Made by a program: the position numbers and the translations under genes. The notes under the pieces are model-generated. The model did not search any database, was not told the origin of the DNA, and worked only from the letters and a program-made list of their open reading frames with translations. A stretch of DNA of 64,000 bases, from the NCBI RefSeq assembly GCF_026191635.1, contig NZ_JAKRRW010000002.1, forward strand, positions 248,001-312,000, given 5' to 3'. The DNA comes from Photobacterium obscurum (GTDB lineage: Bacteria > Pseudomonadota > Gammaproteobacteria > Enterobacterales > Vibrionaceae). Below, one piece after another: positions 9,091 to 17,313 of this stretch; within the stretch, counting starts at the first letter, position 1, and each line of letters opens with the position of its first letter.

Positions 9091-9627
9091 TTAGATGCTG
9101 ATGTAGTTATAGCTGTCATCATCTTGATTACGTTTACCGCGTAACTTATCGCTGTAGTTTTCCGCCCAGATCGCTGTAGCGTCCTGGTTCTGGTTCCAGT
9201 CAAATACGGTTGAGCGGTGCTTGATCTTCCAGACGCCGTCGCGACGCTCAAAGCGGAAATGATGTCGGCCACCCAAGATGCCCTCTTTGTCGACCTCGTC
9301 TTCTTCGTGAACATGGTAAGCCCAGACATAGCACTCGGCTGTCGCCTTATCGCCGTCAATTTCGATCAGCGGATTGCTGATACGGTGCTGAGTGACTTTC
9401 AGGGCTTTGAACCCTTCCATTGCAGGCTCAACAAAGGCGTGAGCATTATCGTTATAAAAGAACAGATCCGGGAAGATAGGGTCCTGATGTTCTTCAATCG
9501 CATCTTCCCAGTAGGTTGACTTCATTAGTTCACCGTCAACCCGGTCCAGGGCGCGGGCGAACTTATACATGATTTCTGTCATTTCCTGCTTATCGAGAAG
9601 CTCTTGCATCTTTTGTTGCATATTCAT
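9091..9627 (-). CDS. NTF2-like (SnoaL_4-type) protein
   Basis: The 178-residue protein has an NTF2/SnoaL-like cone fold: an N-terminal helix (LLDKQEMTEIMYKFARALDR), a segment with STYWEDAIEEH, and beta-strands AECYVWAYHVH, HHFRFERRDGVWKIKHR and STVFDWN. This layout is that of the SnoaL_4 group, which includes dehydratases and small subunits of ring-hydroxylating dioxygenases. It has Tyr, Asp and His residues in the positions that often form the active pocket. No large dioxygenase subunit is nearby, so a dehydratase, isomerase or binding role is likelier. It is the second gene of the leftward operon, 70 bp after the ABM-like gene. Its reaction is unknown. Confidence 0.75.
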   Translation of the reverse strand: MNMQQKMQELLDKQEMTEIMYKFARALDRVDGELMKSTYWEDAIEEHQDPIFPDLFFYNDNAHAFVEPAMEGFKALKVTQHRISNPLIEIDGDKATAECYVWAYHVHEEDEVDKEGILGGRHHFRFERRDGVWKIKHRSTVFDWNQNQDATAIWAENYSDKLRGKRNQDDDSYNYISI

Positions 9628-9697
9628 GATTATTTCCTCGGATTTTCCGCTTCTGGCGAGGCCTGAGGCGGGTTTATGTTATTAACGAAAGCTGGGG

Positions 9698-10021
9698 TTA
9701 TTTGCTTTCCCATTCATCAATCGGATCCAGTACGGTGAACTTTCGTGGGCTGGCCAGTAGATCCGGCAAGTAGGCTTCGTACTCGTCGCGGTATGACTTG
9801 CCTTGCAACTGGTTCTTCATAAAGTCATCCATGGACGGCTCGTCCCAGCGCTCGTATAGGGTGAACTTGTTAGGGTTGTCGGCGTGGCGATGAAAGTAGG
9901 TCGATACAAAGGTATCTTCGTGGGACATCGCCTCTAGGACACCGGTTGCGCCTTTGACAAACTTGTCGACACACTCAGGCTTTACATCAAATTCGACATA
10001 AAATACGAGATGTTTAGACAT
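9698..10021 (-). CDS. Antibiotic-biosynthesis-monooxygenase (ABM) family protein, cytoplasmic
   Basis: The 107-residue protein folds as a ferredoxin-like ABM dimer. Visible features are LVFYVEFDVKPECVDKF (strand 1 and helix), EDTFVSTYFHRHADNPNKF and TLYERWDE (the central strands), and SPRKFTVLDP at the end. ABM proteins include cofactor-free monooxygenases of quinones and polyketides and related small enzymes such as YgiN. It is the first gene of the leftward operon and faces the LysR gene. A close paralogue with an added signal peptide is encoded at 13212-13628 on the other arm. Confidence 0.82.
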   Translation of the reverse strand: MSKHLVFYVEFDVKPECVDKFVKGATGVLEAMSHEDTFVSTYFHRHADNPNKFTLYERWDEPSMDDFMKNQLQGKSYRDEYEAYLPDLLASPRKFTVLDPIDEWESK

Positions 10022-10247
10022 AATGGTTTACCTCTTAAAACGTTATGTTTTCTATTAATCAGGGGCCTATCGCTCCCATTCAGGTAGGCTGCTTTATATT
10101 CTTCAGGGCATTTTTGGCCAGTAGGTCTAACTGGCCGGTCATGACTGCTGCCTAACGTTGAAGCAATAATAGGCGCTAACCAAATCGAATATAAGAATGC
10201 TAAAATGAATACCATCTATTCGATATTGGAATTAATAAGGAAGGCAA
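10022..10247. promoter_or_regulatory. Divergent promoter region between the ABM operon and the LysR gene
   Basis: These 226 bases separate the divergently transcribed ABM-led operon and lysR, the usual place for LysR autoregulation and activation. The region contains ATTC-N7-GAAT at 10218-10232 and a 10-mer CTATTCGATA at 10216-10225. The same 10-mer recurs at 11291-11300, upstream of the CMD gene. I could not fix -35/-10 boxes with confidence. Confidence 0.5.
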
Positions 10248-11147
10248 GTGGATCAGTTAGGTGCAATGCGGGCTTTTATCCGGGTAGTGCAAACCGGCAG
10301 TTTTTCAGCGGCGGCCCGAGAGAAAAACACAACTCAAGCCACAATCAGCAAAAAAGTTGCAGCCCTGGAAACCATGCTGGGTGTCAAGTTGTTAACCAGA
10401 AGCAGCCGAGAGCTCTCTTTGACCCAGGTTGGCGCGGAATACTATGAGAAATGTGTGTCTATCATTGGTGAACTGGATGAAGCGGAAGCAAGTGCTCGCT
10501 CCCAAGTAGCTTCACCAAAAGGTATTATCAGGATCACGGCACCGGTTGTTTTTGGTCGCCTTGTCATCGCGCCAATACTGTCAGAGTTTTTATCCCTCTA
10601 CCCTGAAATCAAGGTGGATTTGACATTAAGTGACAAGCATGTGGACCTTATCAGCGAAGGTGTTGATGTGGCAATCCGGGCCAGAGAGCTGGAAGATTCA
10701 TCCCTAATAGCCAGGCATCTGTTCGACAATCCTATGTTGTTAGTCGCCGCTCCTGACTACCTGGCTCAACACGGTGAACCTAAAGAGCCCACTGAATTAC
10801 GACGCCATAATTGCCTGGTGTATTCGATGCTGAAAACTGTCAACATTTGGCATTTTTTCCATCAGGACAAGAATATCTCCGTCGCTGTTAATGGAAACTT
10901 TCAGGGCGATAACGGTGATGTGATCCTTAAGCTGGTTCTTGATGGAACGGGACTTGCCCAGCTACCGGTTTGGATGGTCGATGAACATCTTAAATCGGGT
11001 GAGCTGAAACAGATTTTGTCTGATTTTGTAGCAAAACCGCTTCCTTTTAATGCGATTTATCCTCAAAGTCGCTATGTGCCGCTTAAAGTTCGATGCTTTG
11101 TCGATTTCTTGAAACAAAAGTTATCTGATAAAACTCTTTATCAGTAA
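10248..11147 (+). CDS. LysR-family transcriptional regulator
   Basis: The 299-residue LTTR begins at GTG 10248 with AAGGAAG upstream. The N-terminal winged helix shows MRAFIRVVQTGSFSAAAREK and ISKKVAALETMLGVKLLTRS. The effector domain begins near residue 88 (KGIIRITAPVVFGRLVIAPI). The sequence pattern, including HVDLISEGVDVAIRARELEDSSL and LRRHNCLVYS, places it in the CrgA/AaeR-like group that often controls oxidoreductases and exporters answering to aromatic or electrophilic compounds. It faces the ABM-led operon and precedes the CMD and OYE genes, so it probably controls both arms. The inducer is unknown. Confidence 0.93.
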   Translation: MDQLGAMRAFIRVVQTGSFSAAAREKNTTQATISKKVAALETMLGVKLLTRSSRELSLTQVGAEYYEKCVSIIGELDEAEASARSQVASPKGIIRITAPVVFGRLVIAPILSEFLSLYPEIKVDLTLSDKHVDLISEGVDVAIRARELEDSSLIARHLFDNPMLLVAAPDYLAQHGEPKEPTELRRHNCLVYSMLKTVNIWHFFHQDKNISVAVNGNFQGDNGDVILKLVLDGTGLAQLPVWMVDEHLKSGELKQILSDFVAKPLPFNAIYPQSRYVPLKVRCFVDFLKQKLSDKTLYQ

Positions 11148-11261
11148 ATTGCCGGCTACTAGGCTGGCAATAACAATTCTCTCCGGCATACAGAGCCGGA
11201 TCTCCCCATTTTGTGAAATATCAAATAAGTGCAATTTACCCATTCTATCAATTCTGTTTTG

Positions 11262-11300
11262 GAATAGTTGCTATTCATATTCCATGCGTTCTATTCGATA
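11262..11300. promoter_or_regulatory. Candidate LysR operator upstream of the CMD gene
   Basis: A dyad GAATAG-TTG-CTATTC (11262-11276) is followed by CTATTCGATA (11291-11300). The last 10-mer is also present upstream of lysR (10216-10225). A short dyad shared by both intergenic regions flanking a LysR gene fits a regulator binding site. This is pattern evidence only. Confidence 0.4.
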
Positions 11301-11356
11301 AGCATGTCGGTTATCTTTCTTCCATCGCAAAACAACGGCTTTCCGGAGGGGGGATA

Positions 11357-11917
11357 ATGAGTAAATTTATCAAGTACAGCCAATATAACGCACCACAAGA
11401 CTCTCTGGCTCAGCTTGAGGCAGCGAAAGCATCAATGGGCTTTGTACCGAATCTGCTCGGTTACATGGCCGAATCATCGGTTCTGCTCAATAGCTATGTC
11501 TATCTGTCTGAGCAAACCGGTAAAACAGACTTAACCCCGACCGAGCGTCAGGTGGTACTGATGACAGTCAATCGCTTTCATGAATGTCGATACTGTATGG
11601 CTGGTCATACCCAGTACGCTGAGACGCACGGGGTGGATATGGAAGTGATCAATGCCATTCGCGATGACCAGCCGATAGGGAATCCCAAATTAGCCACGTT
11701 ACGCAGTTTCGCACTAAAGCTTGTCGAGCAGCGCGGGGTGATGTCACAGACGCTGGTTGACGCTTTTTTTAAGTCCGGTTACAGCCAGCAAAACGCACTG
11801 GAAGTAATCGCCCTGATCACTTTAAAGGTAATGAGCAATTACACCAATCATTTAGTCGGCACAGAGCTCGATGGTATATCCATGGCCAAGCGCTGGTCAC
11901 CAGCCAGTGAACGTTAA
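11357..11917 (+). CDS. Carboxymuconolactone decarboxylase / AhpD-like protein
   Basis: I choose ATG 11357 as start because GGAGGGG lies just upstream; the frame is open 48 codons further without support. The 186-residue all-helical protein carries the AhpD-type motif ECRYCMAGH, with Cys77, Cys80 and His84, which in AhpD relays electrons to peroxiredoxin. The wider pattern (MGFVPNLLGYMAES, LTPTERQVVLMTVNR) is that of the CMD/alkylhydroperoxidase family. With the peroxiredoxin-like gene on the other arm, a thiol-based peroxide or electrophile detoxifying pair is plausible. Catalysis of true muconolactone decarboxylation is unlikely given the CxxC. It lies 209 bp after lysR with a putative operator in between. 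Confidence 0.87.
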   Translation: MSKFIKYSQYNAPQDSLAQLEAAKASMGFVPNLLGYMAESSVLLNSYVYLSEQTGKTDLTPTERQVVLMTVNRFHECRYCMAGHTQYAETHGVDMEVINAIRDDQPIGNPKLATLRSFALKLVEQRGVMSQTLVDAFFKSGYSQQNALEVIALITLKVMSNYTNHLVGTELDGISMAKRWSPASER

Positions 11918-11947
11918 ATACGAAATTGTAAATTAAAGGAAACCGTT

Positions 11948-12084
11948 ATGACTAAGAAACTTGAAGGTAAAGTGGCCGCTATTACCGGCGGTATGAACCA
12001 GACTCGCTGGGCAAATTAATCCTGAACGGGGTTATCCCGGGTAAACCAGGTTTAGCCGGGAGTGAGGCCAGTAAAACGATTTAA
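11948..12084 (+). pseudogene. Relic of a short-chain dehydrogenase fused out of frame to another C-terminus
   Basis: ATG 11948, behind a good AAAGGAAA ribosome site, encodes MTKKLEGKVAAITGG, the unmistakable N-terminus of a short-chain dehydrogenase (the Rossmann strand leading to TGxxxGxG). The glycine motif is cut off at once and the frame stops at 12017. From 12001 another frame reads DSLGKLILNGVIPGKPG and ends at 12084, like the tail of an enzyme. The simplest history is an internal deletion removing most of one or two genes and joining their ends. The relic is still in line with the CMD and OYE genes, so the pathway once had an SDR step. Confidence 0.7.
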
Positions 12085-12101
12085 AGCAAGGTAAGTATTT
12101 T

Positions 12102-13139
12102 ATGAACCAAGATATCCTGTTTAACAATTTTGAGCTCAGCGGTGATCTTACTCTGAGCAACCGTATTGTCATGGCCCCCATGAACCGTAGCATGGCCGAT
12201 GATGATTTAGTACCGACCGGTGCGATGGCTGATTACTACGCCCGCCGTGCTGACACTGGCCTGATCATCACCGAGTCTCTGATGATATCGCCAAGCGCCC
12301 AGGGGTATCCCAACACCCCAGCTATCTTCACCCCGGCACAGGTAGAAGGCTGGAAAAAGGTGGTTAGGAAAGTCCATGAAAAAGGCGGCAAAATCTTCGC
12401 CCAGATCTGGCATACCGGCCGGGTTTCTCACCCCATTTACCTCAATGGTGAGAAGCCTATAGCGCCTTCGGCCGTTGCCTTGAAGGGACGCGTACCGCGC
12501 ACTAATGATCTTCAATACGATGTGCCGCGTGAAATGACTGAGATGGAAATCCGGCTGATGATTCAGGACTTCGCACAGGCTGCGGCCAATGCCCGCGAAG
12601 CCGGTTTTGATGGTGTAGAGGTCCATGCTGCCAATGGTTATCTGTTGGATCAGTTTCTGCATTGGGATACCAACCGTCGTACAGATGACTGGGGTGGCAG
12701 TGAAGAGAACATGGCCCGTATTCTGTTTGAAGTACTGGATGCGGTGAAGCAGGAAATTGCCCATGTCGGCCTACGTGTATCACCGGTGGGCTATTTACAC
12801 TTGGAACATGATGAACGCGATAAAACCGTCTCGGATTATGTATTGCAACGCTTTAATCAATACGATCTGACCTATGTTCACACGGGGATGTTTGAAGACA
12901 GTGAGCAGGAGCATCTTGCCGGCACGGTAACCCAATATATCCGCAGCCTTTATAAAGGCATTGTGATCGCGTGTGGAGGCTATGATGCTGAGCGGGGCCG
13001 CAAGACGTTACACAAAGGGGATGCAGATCTGATCGCTATTGGCCGTCCGCTGATCGCCAACCCGGATTACGTTGAAAAGGTGCGTACCCGACAGCCTCTA
13101 ACCACTTACAGCGTTGAGATGCTGAACGAGCTGGTATGA
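12102..13139 (+). CDS. Old Yellow Enzyme family FMN-dependent alkene reductase
   Basis: The 345-residue TIM-barrel flavoenzyme has all OYE landmarks: RIVMAPMNRSMA at the first strand, the FMN-contacting AQIWHTGRVSHP, the substrate-binding His/Asn pair in EVHAANGYLLDQFL, the arginine-rich NRRTDDWGGS loop, and the phosphate-binding end CGGYD ... IGRPLIANPDYV. It should use NAD(P)H to reduce the C=C bond of alpha,beta-unsaturated carbonyls, nitro compounds or maleimides in the cytoplasm, like NemA or XenA. The start is ATG 12102 with AAGCAAGG-type spacing. It follows the SDR relic by 17 bp. The electrophile-reducing role suits the LysR, AhpD and peroxiredoxin neighbours. Confidence 0.92.
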   Translation: MNQDILFNNFELSGDLTLSNRIVMAPMNRSMADDDLVPTGAMADYYARRADTGLIITESLMISPSAQGYPNTPAIFTPAQVEGWKKVVRKVHEKGGKIFAQIWHTGRVSHPIYLNGEKPIAPSAVALKGRVPRTNDLQYDVPREMTEMEIRLMIQDFAQAAANAREAGFDGVEVHAANGYLLDQFLHWDTNRRTDDWGGSEENMARILFEVLDAVKQEIAHVGLRVSPVGYLHLEHDERDKTVSDYVLQRFNQYDLTYVHTGMFEDSEQEHLAGTVTQYIRSLYKGIVIACGGYDAERGRKTLHKGDADLIAIGRPLIANPDYVEKVRTRQPLTTYSVEMLNELV

Positions 13140-13211
13140 AGAATGAGTAAAGAAAGGAATGTTTAAGGATCCCTGCTCAAGTAGCACTACAACATTAAAG
13201 AGAGTATCACT

Positions 13212-13628
13212 ATGCAATATTTGAAAATGGAAAAGATCAGCAGTTGGGTCGTTGCTGTAATGGCTTTGCTGACATTAGCACTTAGCTATAATCCAGCCTA
13301 CGCTGAGGAACAACCTAAGCTTGCTTTTTATGTGGAATTCAATCTTAAGCCTGAATATATCGATGAGTGGAAGCAGGGGGCCTTGGGCGTGATCGAAAAG
13401 ATGTCAAAAGAGGACACTTTTGTCAGCGCCTACATGCACCGCGATGCCAATGATCCAAACAAATTCACTCTGTATGAGGTATGGTCTGAATCAAGCCGTG
13501 AGGCCTTTTTCGAGAATCAGTTGAATGCCAAAGACTACCGTAAGGAATATGAAGAGAATTTGCCGAAAATGCTGACTAGTCCAAGGAGCATTACCTTTCT
13601 GGACTTGCTGAAAGAGTGGCATCAATAA
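13212..13628 (+). CDS. Antibiotic-biosynthesis-monooxygenase (ABM) family protein with signal peptide
   Basis: The 138-residue protein is a paralogue of the ABM protein at 9698-10021. Matching blocks are FYVEFNLKPEYIDEW, KEDTFVSAYMHR, PNKFTLYEVW and YRKEYEENLPKML. It carries an extra N-terminal export signal (VVAVMALLTLALSYNPAYAEE) with a plausible cleavage after AYA. So one copy works in the cytoplasm and this one in the periplasm. A second possible start, ATG 13230, would shorten the signal by six residues. It lies 72 bp after the OYE gene. A possible weak hairpin follows at 13670-13688 (CCCGTC/GACGGG) but without a T-run. Confidence 0.85.
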   Translation: MQYLKMEKISSWVVAVMALLTLALSYNPAYAEEQPKLAFYVEFNLKPEYIDEWKQGALGVIEKMSKEDTFVSAYMHRDANDPNKFTLYEVWSESSREAFFENQLNAKDYRKEYEENLPKMLTSPRSITFLDLLKEWHQ

Positions 13629-13859
13629 AACCAGCTCCTCATTAGGTTGTTATGTTGAAACCTTATTCGCCCGTCGTGCCATGACGGGTGAGATTTCAGC
13701 GCAACTTTCTTTTCTCACCACTTACCAGAAATAATCCTACTCTATCTAATTAATCGAACAACTTAGTCGATTTTTACTAATTGTTCAGTAACGAAATGGA
13801 TGGAATTCTATAGGCAATCTTTCATTACCTGCTTTAAAGTTCGAAAACGGGAAATATAT

Positions 13860-14465
13860 ATGAAGTTTGGAAATACAAAGGAAAGCTACGGTCTAATTGC
13901 GATTGCTATTCACTGGCTAGTGGCATTTGGATTCTTAGGTGCTTACATTTCAGTCTACTATAGACATTGGTTTAGTGAAGGTGGCTTTAGCATGACCGAG
14001 CTGAACTCAAATATGATTGCACTCTATCTGCATTTATCTTTTGGGATCACTATTGCAGTATTTGTCGCTTTGCGCATACTTTGGAAGCTGATGAATAAAA
14101 CGCCAAATGATGTTCAAGGAGGAGGCAAGTTTGAACACGTTTCAGCTCATGCCATGCATTGGAGCTTATATGCTGTCATGATTATTATGCCAATAACGGG
14201 TTACATGGGAACCAAATTAGATACTAATTTTTTCTTCCTATTTGACATTCCCAAATTTAATGACACACCACTATATTCCCTTATTGTCGAACGGTGGTTG
14301 CAAACCGATTGGGAACACTTTGAGCCGATTATCGATGCAATTCATAAAAACACAGGTGCATATATTAGTTGGCTTCTGATTGCTTTGCACGCTGGAGCTG
14401 CACTTTATCATCATGTTGCTCGAAAAGATATTGTCCTAAAACGTATGGCACCATGGATTAAATAA
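13860..14465 (+). CDS. Cytochrome b561
   Basis: I start at ATG 13860 (ACGGGA eight bases upstream), giving 201 residues; the frame is open 20 codons further without support. It is a four-helix, di-heme b561-type inner-membrane cytochrome. Haem-ligand candidates are His18 in AIAIHWLVA, His58 in LYLHLSFG, a His in HAMHWSLY (97 or 100) and a His in ALHAGAALYHH. The extended region between helices 3 and 4 (about 117-160) is longer than in CybB. Such proteins pass electrons from quinol to periplasmic acceptors. Next to a periplasmic ABM protein it could supply or drain electrons for chemistry outside the membrane; that link is inference. Confidence 0.88.
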   Translation: MKFGNTKESYGLIAIAIHWLVAFGFLGAYISVYYRHWFSEGGFSMTELNSNMIALYLHLSFGITIAVFVALRILWKLMNKTPNDVQGGGKFEHVSAHAMHWSLYAVMIIMPITGYMGTKLDTNFFFLFDIPKFNDTPLYSLIVERWLQTDWEHFEPIIDAIHKNTGAYISWLLIALHAGAALYHHVARKDIVLKRMAPWIK

Positions 14466-14904
14466 GCGGCTATGTAAGAACAGAAATCACTCATTTTCCA
14501 AGCGGTCAGAGGTTATGCTTATTATGGCCTCTGAACTTGAACTATTATTTAAGAGCATGGGTTGAGTTTTGAGTTTGCAAAATTTAACCGCTATATCATT
14601 ACTTACCTGTCGTTTATTAAAGTCTGGTTTAGATAAGGCAAAAGAATAATAGATTTTAATTAATGTAAATATGTAAGGTTGAATGTCATCTATTCCATTA
14701 GAGAATAATGCAGGTAGATGAGAAGGATAAATCAAATGTGAGTTTGCTAAACCACTTTCAGCATAACTCAATCTAATGGATTAGAACAAGGGTAATAACA
14801 GATATTAAATCATATGCAACAATCCCCCAAGTCGTTGACTTAGCTGAGCAAGCTCGGAGAGTGTAGTACGTCGAAGTGTGTATCTGTCTCTAATATTGCT
14901 TAAA
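14466..14904. other. Intergenic region between convergent units
   Basis: These 439 AT-rich bases separate cytochrome b561 from the convergent membrane-protein gene. I found no clear terminator, RNA gene or repeat. A 94-codon open frame on the minus strand (14487-14771) has no ribosome site and no recognisable domain, and I treat it as chance. Confidence 0.4.
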
Positions 14905-17313
14905 TTATTGTCTATGATCTGTCCTGACACCTTTCGAGCATAGTGCCGCTAAGAAGTAAAATGCTACTGCGCAAAGCATAATGGACTGGATGCCGAAATG
15001 CAGGGCAAGTCCAGCCGCTACAATAGAGGTGAGAACCGAGGCGCATCCGTTCATCGCCCAGGCATAGGACCGCTGTAAAGGGGTCGTAAGAAGGCAGCGC
15101 ATCCCCAGAGCGAACGGCACTCCCATTAAAATCCCCGACGGAAAAAGTATAAGCAGAGCAAATAGATAACGAAGTAGTGCGGGTAACCTCAGAAGGTAAT
15201 CGAGTAGCAGATCCATAAAGAAAATAATTCCAAGGAGCGCTAGGCAGAGACACGTAAGAGAATAGATAACAGCATTTCGTCCCATTCTCTGAGACCACCA
15301 CCCGCCGATCCCAGAAGAGAGTAGAATACCTGCCAGGACAAAAGTAAAGCTGAACACCGGGCTGGAAAAGATCAGGATATAGGCCTTGATAAAATAGATC
15401 TCCACGAACATAAATCCTGCTCCAATGGAAAAGAAGTAGAGCTTCTGCGTTAAAGGAACGTGCTCTTTTCTCCCTTTGGCAAGGAGCCTGGGAAGCAGCA
15501 ATAGCAAAGCAGCGACAGCCAGCGCTTCTAAAAAAACTACAGCAATGACGATTTCGCCGGACAAAAGCATTGAATAGGGTCTGCTTCCCATGCTCTGGTA
15601 CAAATCACCTAACCTGTCCCACTTGATAAAGCGGCCTGGAAACGGCCTGTGGTCATCCTGTGGTGCAGTATCCAGAAGGTAATTATCGAAAAAGTGTTCA
15701 TCCCTTTTTTCACTGTAATGCTGGATCAGCTCCTTGATAGCAAGGTAATGATGGGGGAGTTCGAAAATATTGAAGCGATTGGCAAGGGAAGACTGTATAT
15801 CCCGGATATAAACAATGTCGAAATTCAGCTTCTCAGCAAAGTCCACCGGAATGCCTATATTTTCAATAGGGTTGTTGCTAACGATCAGTGTGAAAATGCC
15901 CCAGTTTCTTAATAGAACAAGGTGATGCTGCGGATTTTTTTTACCGCGCTCCCGTAGGACCTGAAGTGCTGTGGAAAAAAGGCGGATCGAGTCGGAAGGA
16001 GGAAGAAGCAGCTTGCGTGAAATAACGATGATACCCTTTTCAGAAAGATGGTTCAGATACTCCCCGAAGGCTTCTTTGGTGAAAAGGTACTCCTGGCTCA
16101 GCGCTGCAGATCCAGGCAGGGAGGTTCCCCAGCTTTCCAGATGGATGATGTCGTATCTTCTTTGCGACTGCCTGAGAAATATTCGAGGATTTTCGGAGGT
16201 TGTACGCAAATTATAATGCTCCCCAATGGCGCGGGATATACTGGGGCTCTCATGAATCACGATCAGTTCGGGGATCCCAGCAGCAAGTGCCGCAGGTATG
16301 CTGGTCCCTCCGTTTCTTATGATAAGAAGTGCGCTTTGAGGGAGGGGGACAAGATCGTAACCTGCCGCTGGCAAGGTAAACGCCGCAAAATCGAACGCCT
16401 TTGAACTGCCGCCGGCCCCATAGAGGACCAGTTGTTCGTCTCCGTCCCGAAAAATGGATTTTTGCTCAGGAAGGCTGCCGCTATATTTTAGACTGAGGCC
16501 AGGTGCGTAACGGATATAAGGGCTGGTAACGTTTTCTATTTTGCCGGTTATGCTGCTTAGCGATTCTGTGACTGTTGAGTGTGGAAACTGCAGAAGCTGG
16601 CTCAGCGATTTATACGGCGAAGGGGTGACAGCCAGCTGAGCACCTCCCCATGGGGTAAAGAGCAGAGTCGCAGTAAGCAGCATAGTACCAACGCTTACTA
16701 GGGGGAAGAATAGATTCCGGACCAGAAAACGGGGACCGATGTTGATTTTGCTCTTTATAAAAGCGGCTGCAGTGACATAACAAAGGGGGACTATCGCAAC
16801 GGTAATGACGAGTTTTCCTTCCCCGATAAAAGGCAGTAATAGGGAGGGAAGAATTGTTCCAAGAGCAGAACCAGCCATAGTGGAAAAGTAGATTATACCG
16901 GTGTTTTCTGGCTGTTCTACATAAGCTGCCAGCACAACAAAACCTGCGAAGAAAAACGGTATCGCGAGAAGCGTATAGCTGAGAAAAAGATAGAATGCCT
17001 GAATCGACTCCAGCGATAGCCTGAAGTAATCAAGGGGAAGCTTTGTAAGAATAATAAAGGAAATAAGCGTAGAGCAGCTGTAGAGAAGCACCAAAACCGT
17101 TGTTGCTTTCTCTGTTGCAAATCGTTTTATCCAGCCATTTTTCCTTGAATCGAGAATACTCAGTACGGTGCCGCTTGCGGCAAAGCCGAAAAGAGCGATG
17201 CTGATCACCATAAAAGAGAGGTGATTCCACTGGCTGATCGAGAATATCCTGGCCAGAAGTATCTCGAAGGCAAGAGAAGATAGGGATACAAGAAAAACTG
17301 TCGGGAGCATCAT
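14905..17313 (-). CDS. Polytopic membrane protein with spermidine-synthase-like domain
   Basis: The 802-residue protein starts with about six transmembrane helices (from [20 protein letters not shown] to the PLVSVGTMLLTATLLF segment). A soluble region of about 330 residues (roughly 235-565) follows, then a second membrane domain. The soluble part resembles the Rossmann fold of spermidine synthase: ALLIIRNGGTSIPAALA at the glycine loop, ELIVIHESPSI at the acidic strand, and RRYDIIHLESWG at the catalytic strand. The canonical GGGDG and the catalytic Asp are altered, so aminopropyl transfer is unlikely. Such fusions are known in delta-proteobacteria and elsewhere without assigned function. Its start overlaps the stop of the upstream isoaspartyl methyltransferase by one base (TAATG), so the two are co-translated. 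Confidence 0.75.
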   Translation of the reverse strand: MMLPTVFLVSLSSLAFEILLARIFSISQWNHLSFMVISIALFGFAASGTVLSILDSRKNGWIKRFATEKATTVLVLLYSCSTLISFIILTKLPLDYFRLSLESIQAFYLFLSYTLLAIPFFFAGFVVLAAYVEQPENTGIIYFSTMAGSALGTILPSLLLPFIGEGKLVITVAIVPLCYVTAAAFIKSKINIGPRFLVRNLFFPLVSVGTMLLTATLLFTPWGGAQLAVTPSPYKSLSQLLQFPHSTVTESLSSITGKIENVTSPYIRYAPGLSLKYSGSLPEQKSIFRDGDEQLVLYGAGGSSKAFDFAAFTLPAAGYDLVPLPQSALLIIRNGGTSIPAALAAGIPELIVIHESPSISRAIGEHYNLRTTSENPRIFLRQSQRRYDIIHLESWGTSLPGSAALSQEYLFTKEAFGEYLNHLSEKGIIVISRKLLLPPSDSIRLFSTALQVLRERGKKNPQHHLVLLRNWGIFTLIVSNNPIENIGIPVDFAEKLNFDIVYIRDIQSSLANRFNIFELPHHYLAIKELIQHYSEKRDEHFFDNYLLDTAPQDDHRPFPGRFIKWDRLGDLYQSMGSRPYSMLLSGEIVIAVVFLEALAVAALLLLLPRLLAKGRKEHVPLTQKLYFFSIGAGFMFVEIYFIKAYILIFSSPVFSFTFVLAGILLSSGIGGWWSQRMGRNAVIYSLTCLCLALLGIIFFMDLLLDYLLRLPALLRYLFALLILFPSGILMGVPFALGMRCLLTTPLQRSYAWAMNGCASVLTSIVAAGLALHFGIQSIMLCAVAFYFLAALCSKGVRTDHRQ

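Noticed and set aside
12207..12764. 185-codon minus-strand open frame
   Set aside because: It lies wholly within the OYE gene on the other strand and shows no domain.
14487..14771. 94-codon open frame on the minus strand between cytochrome b561 and the membrane protein
   Set aside because: No ribosome site, no known domain, AT-rich low-complexity tail; likely chance.
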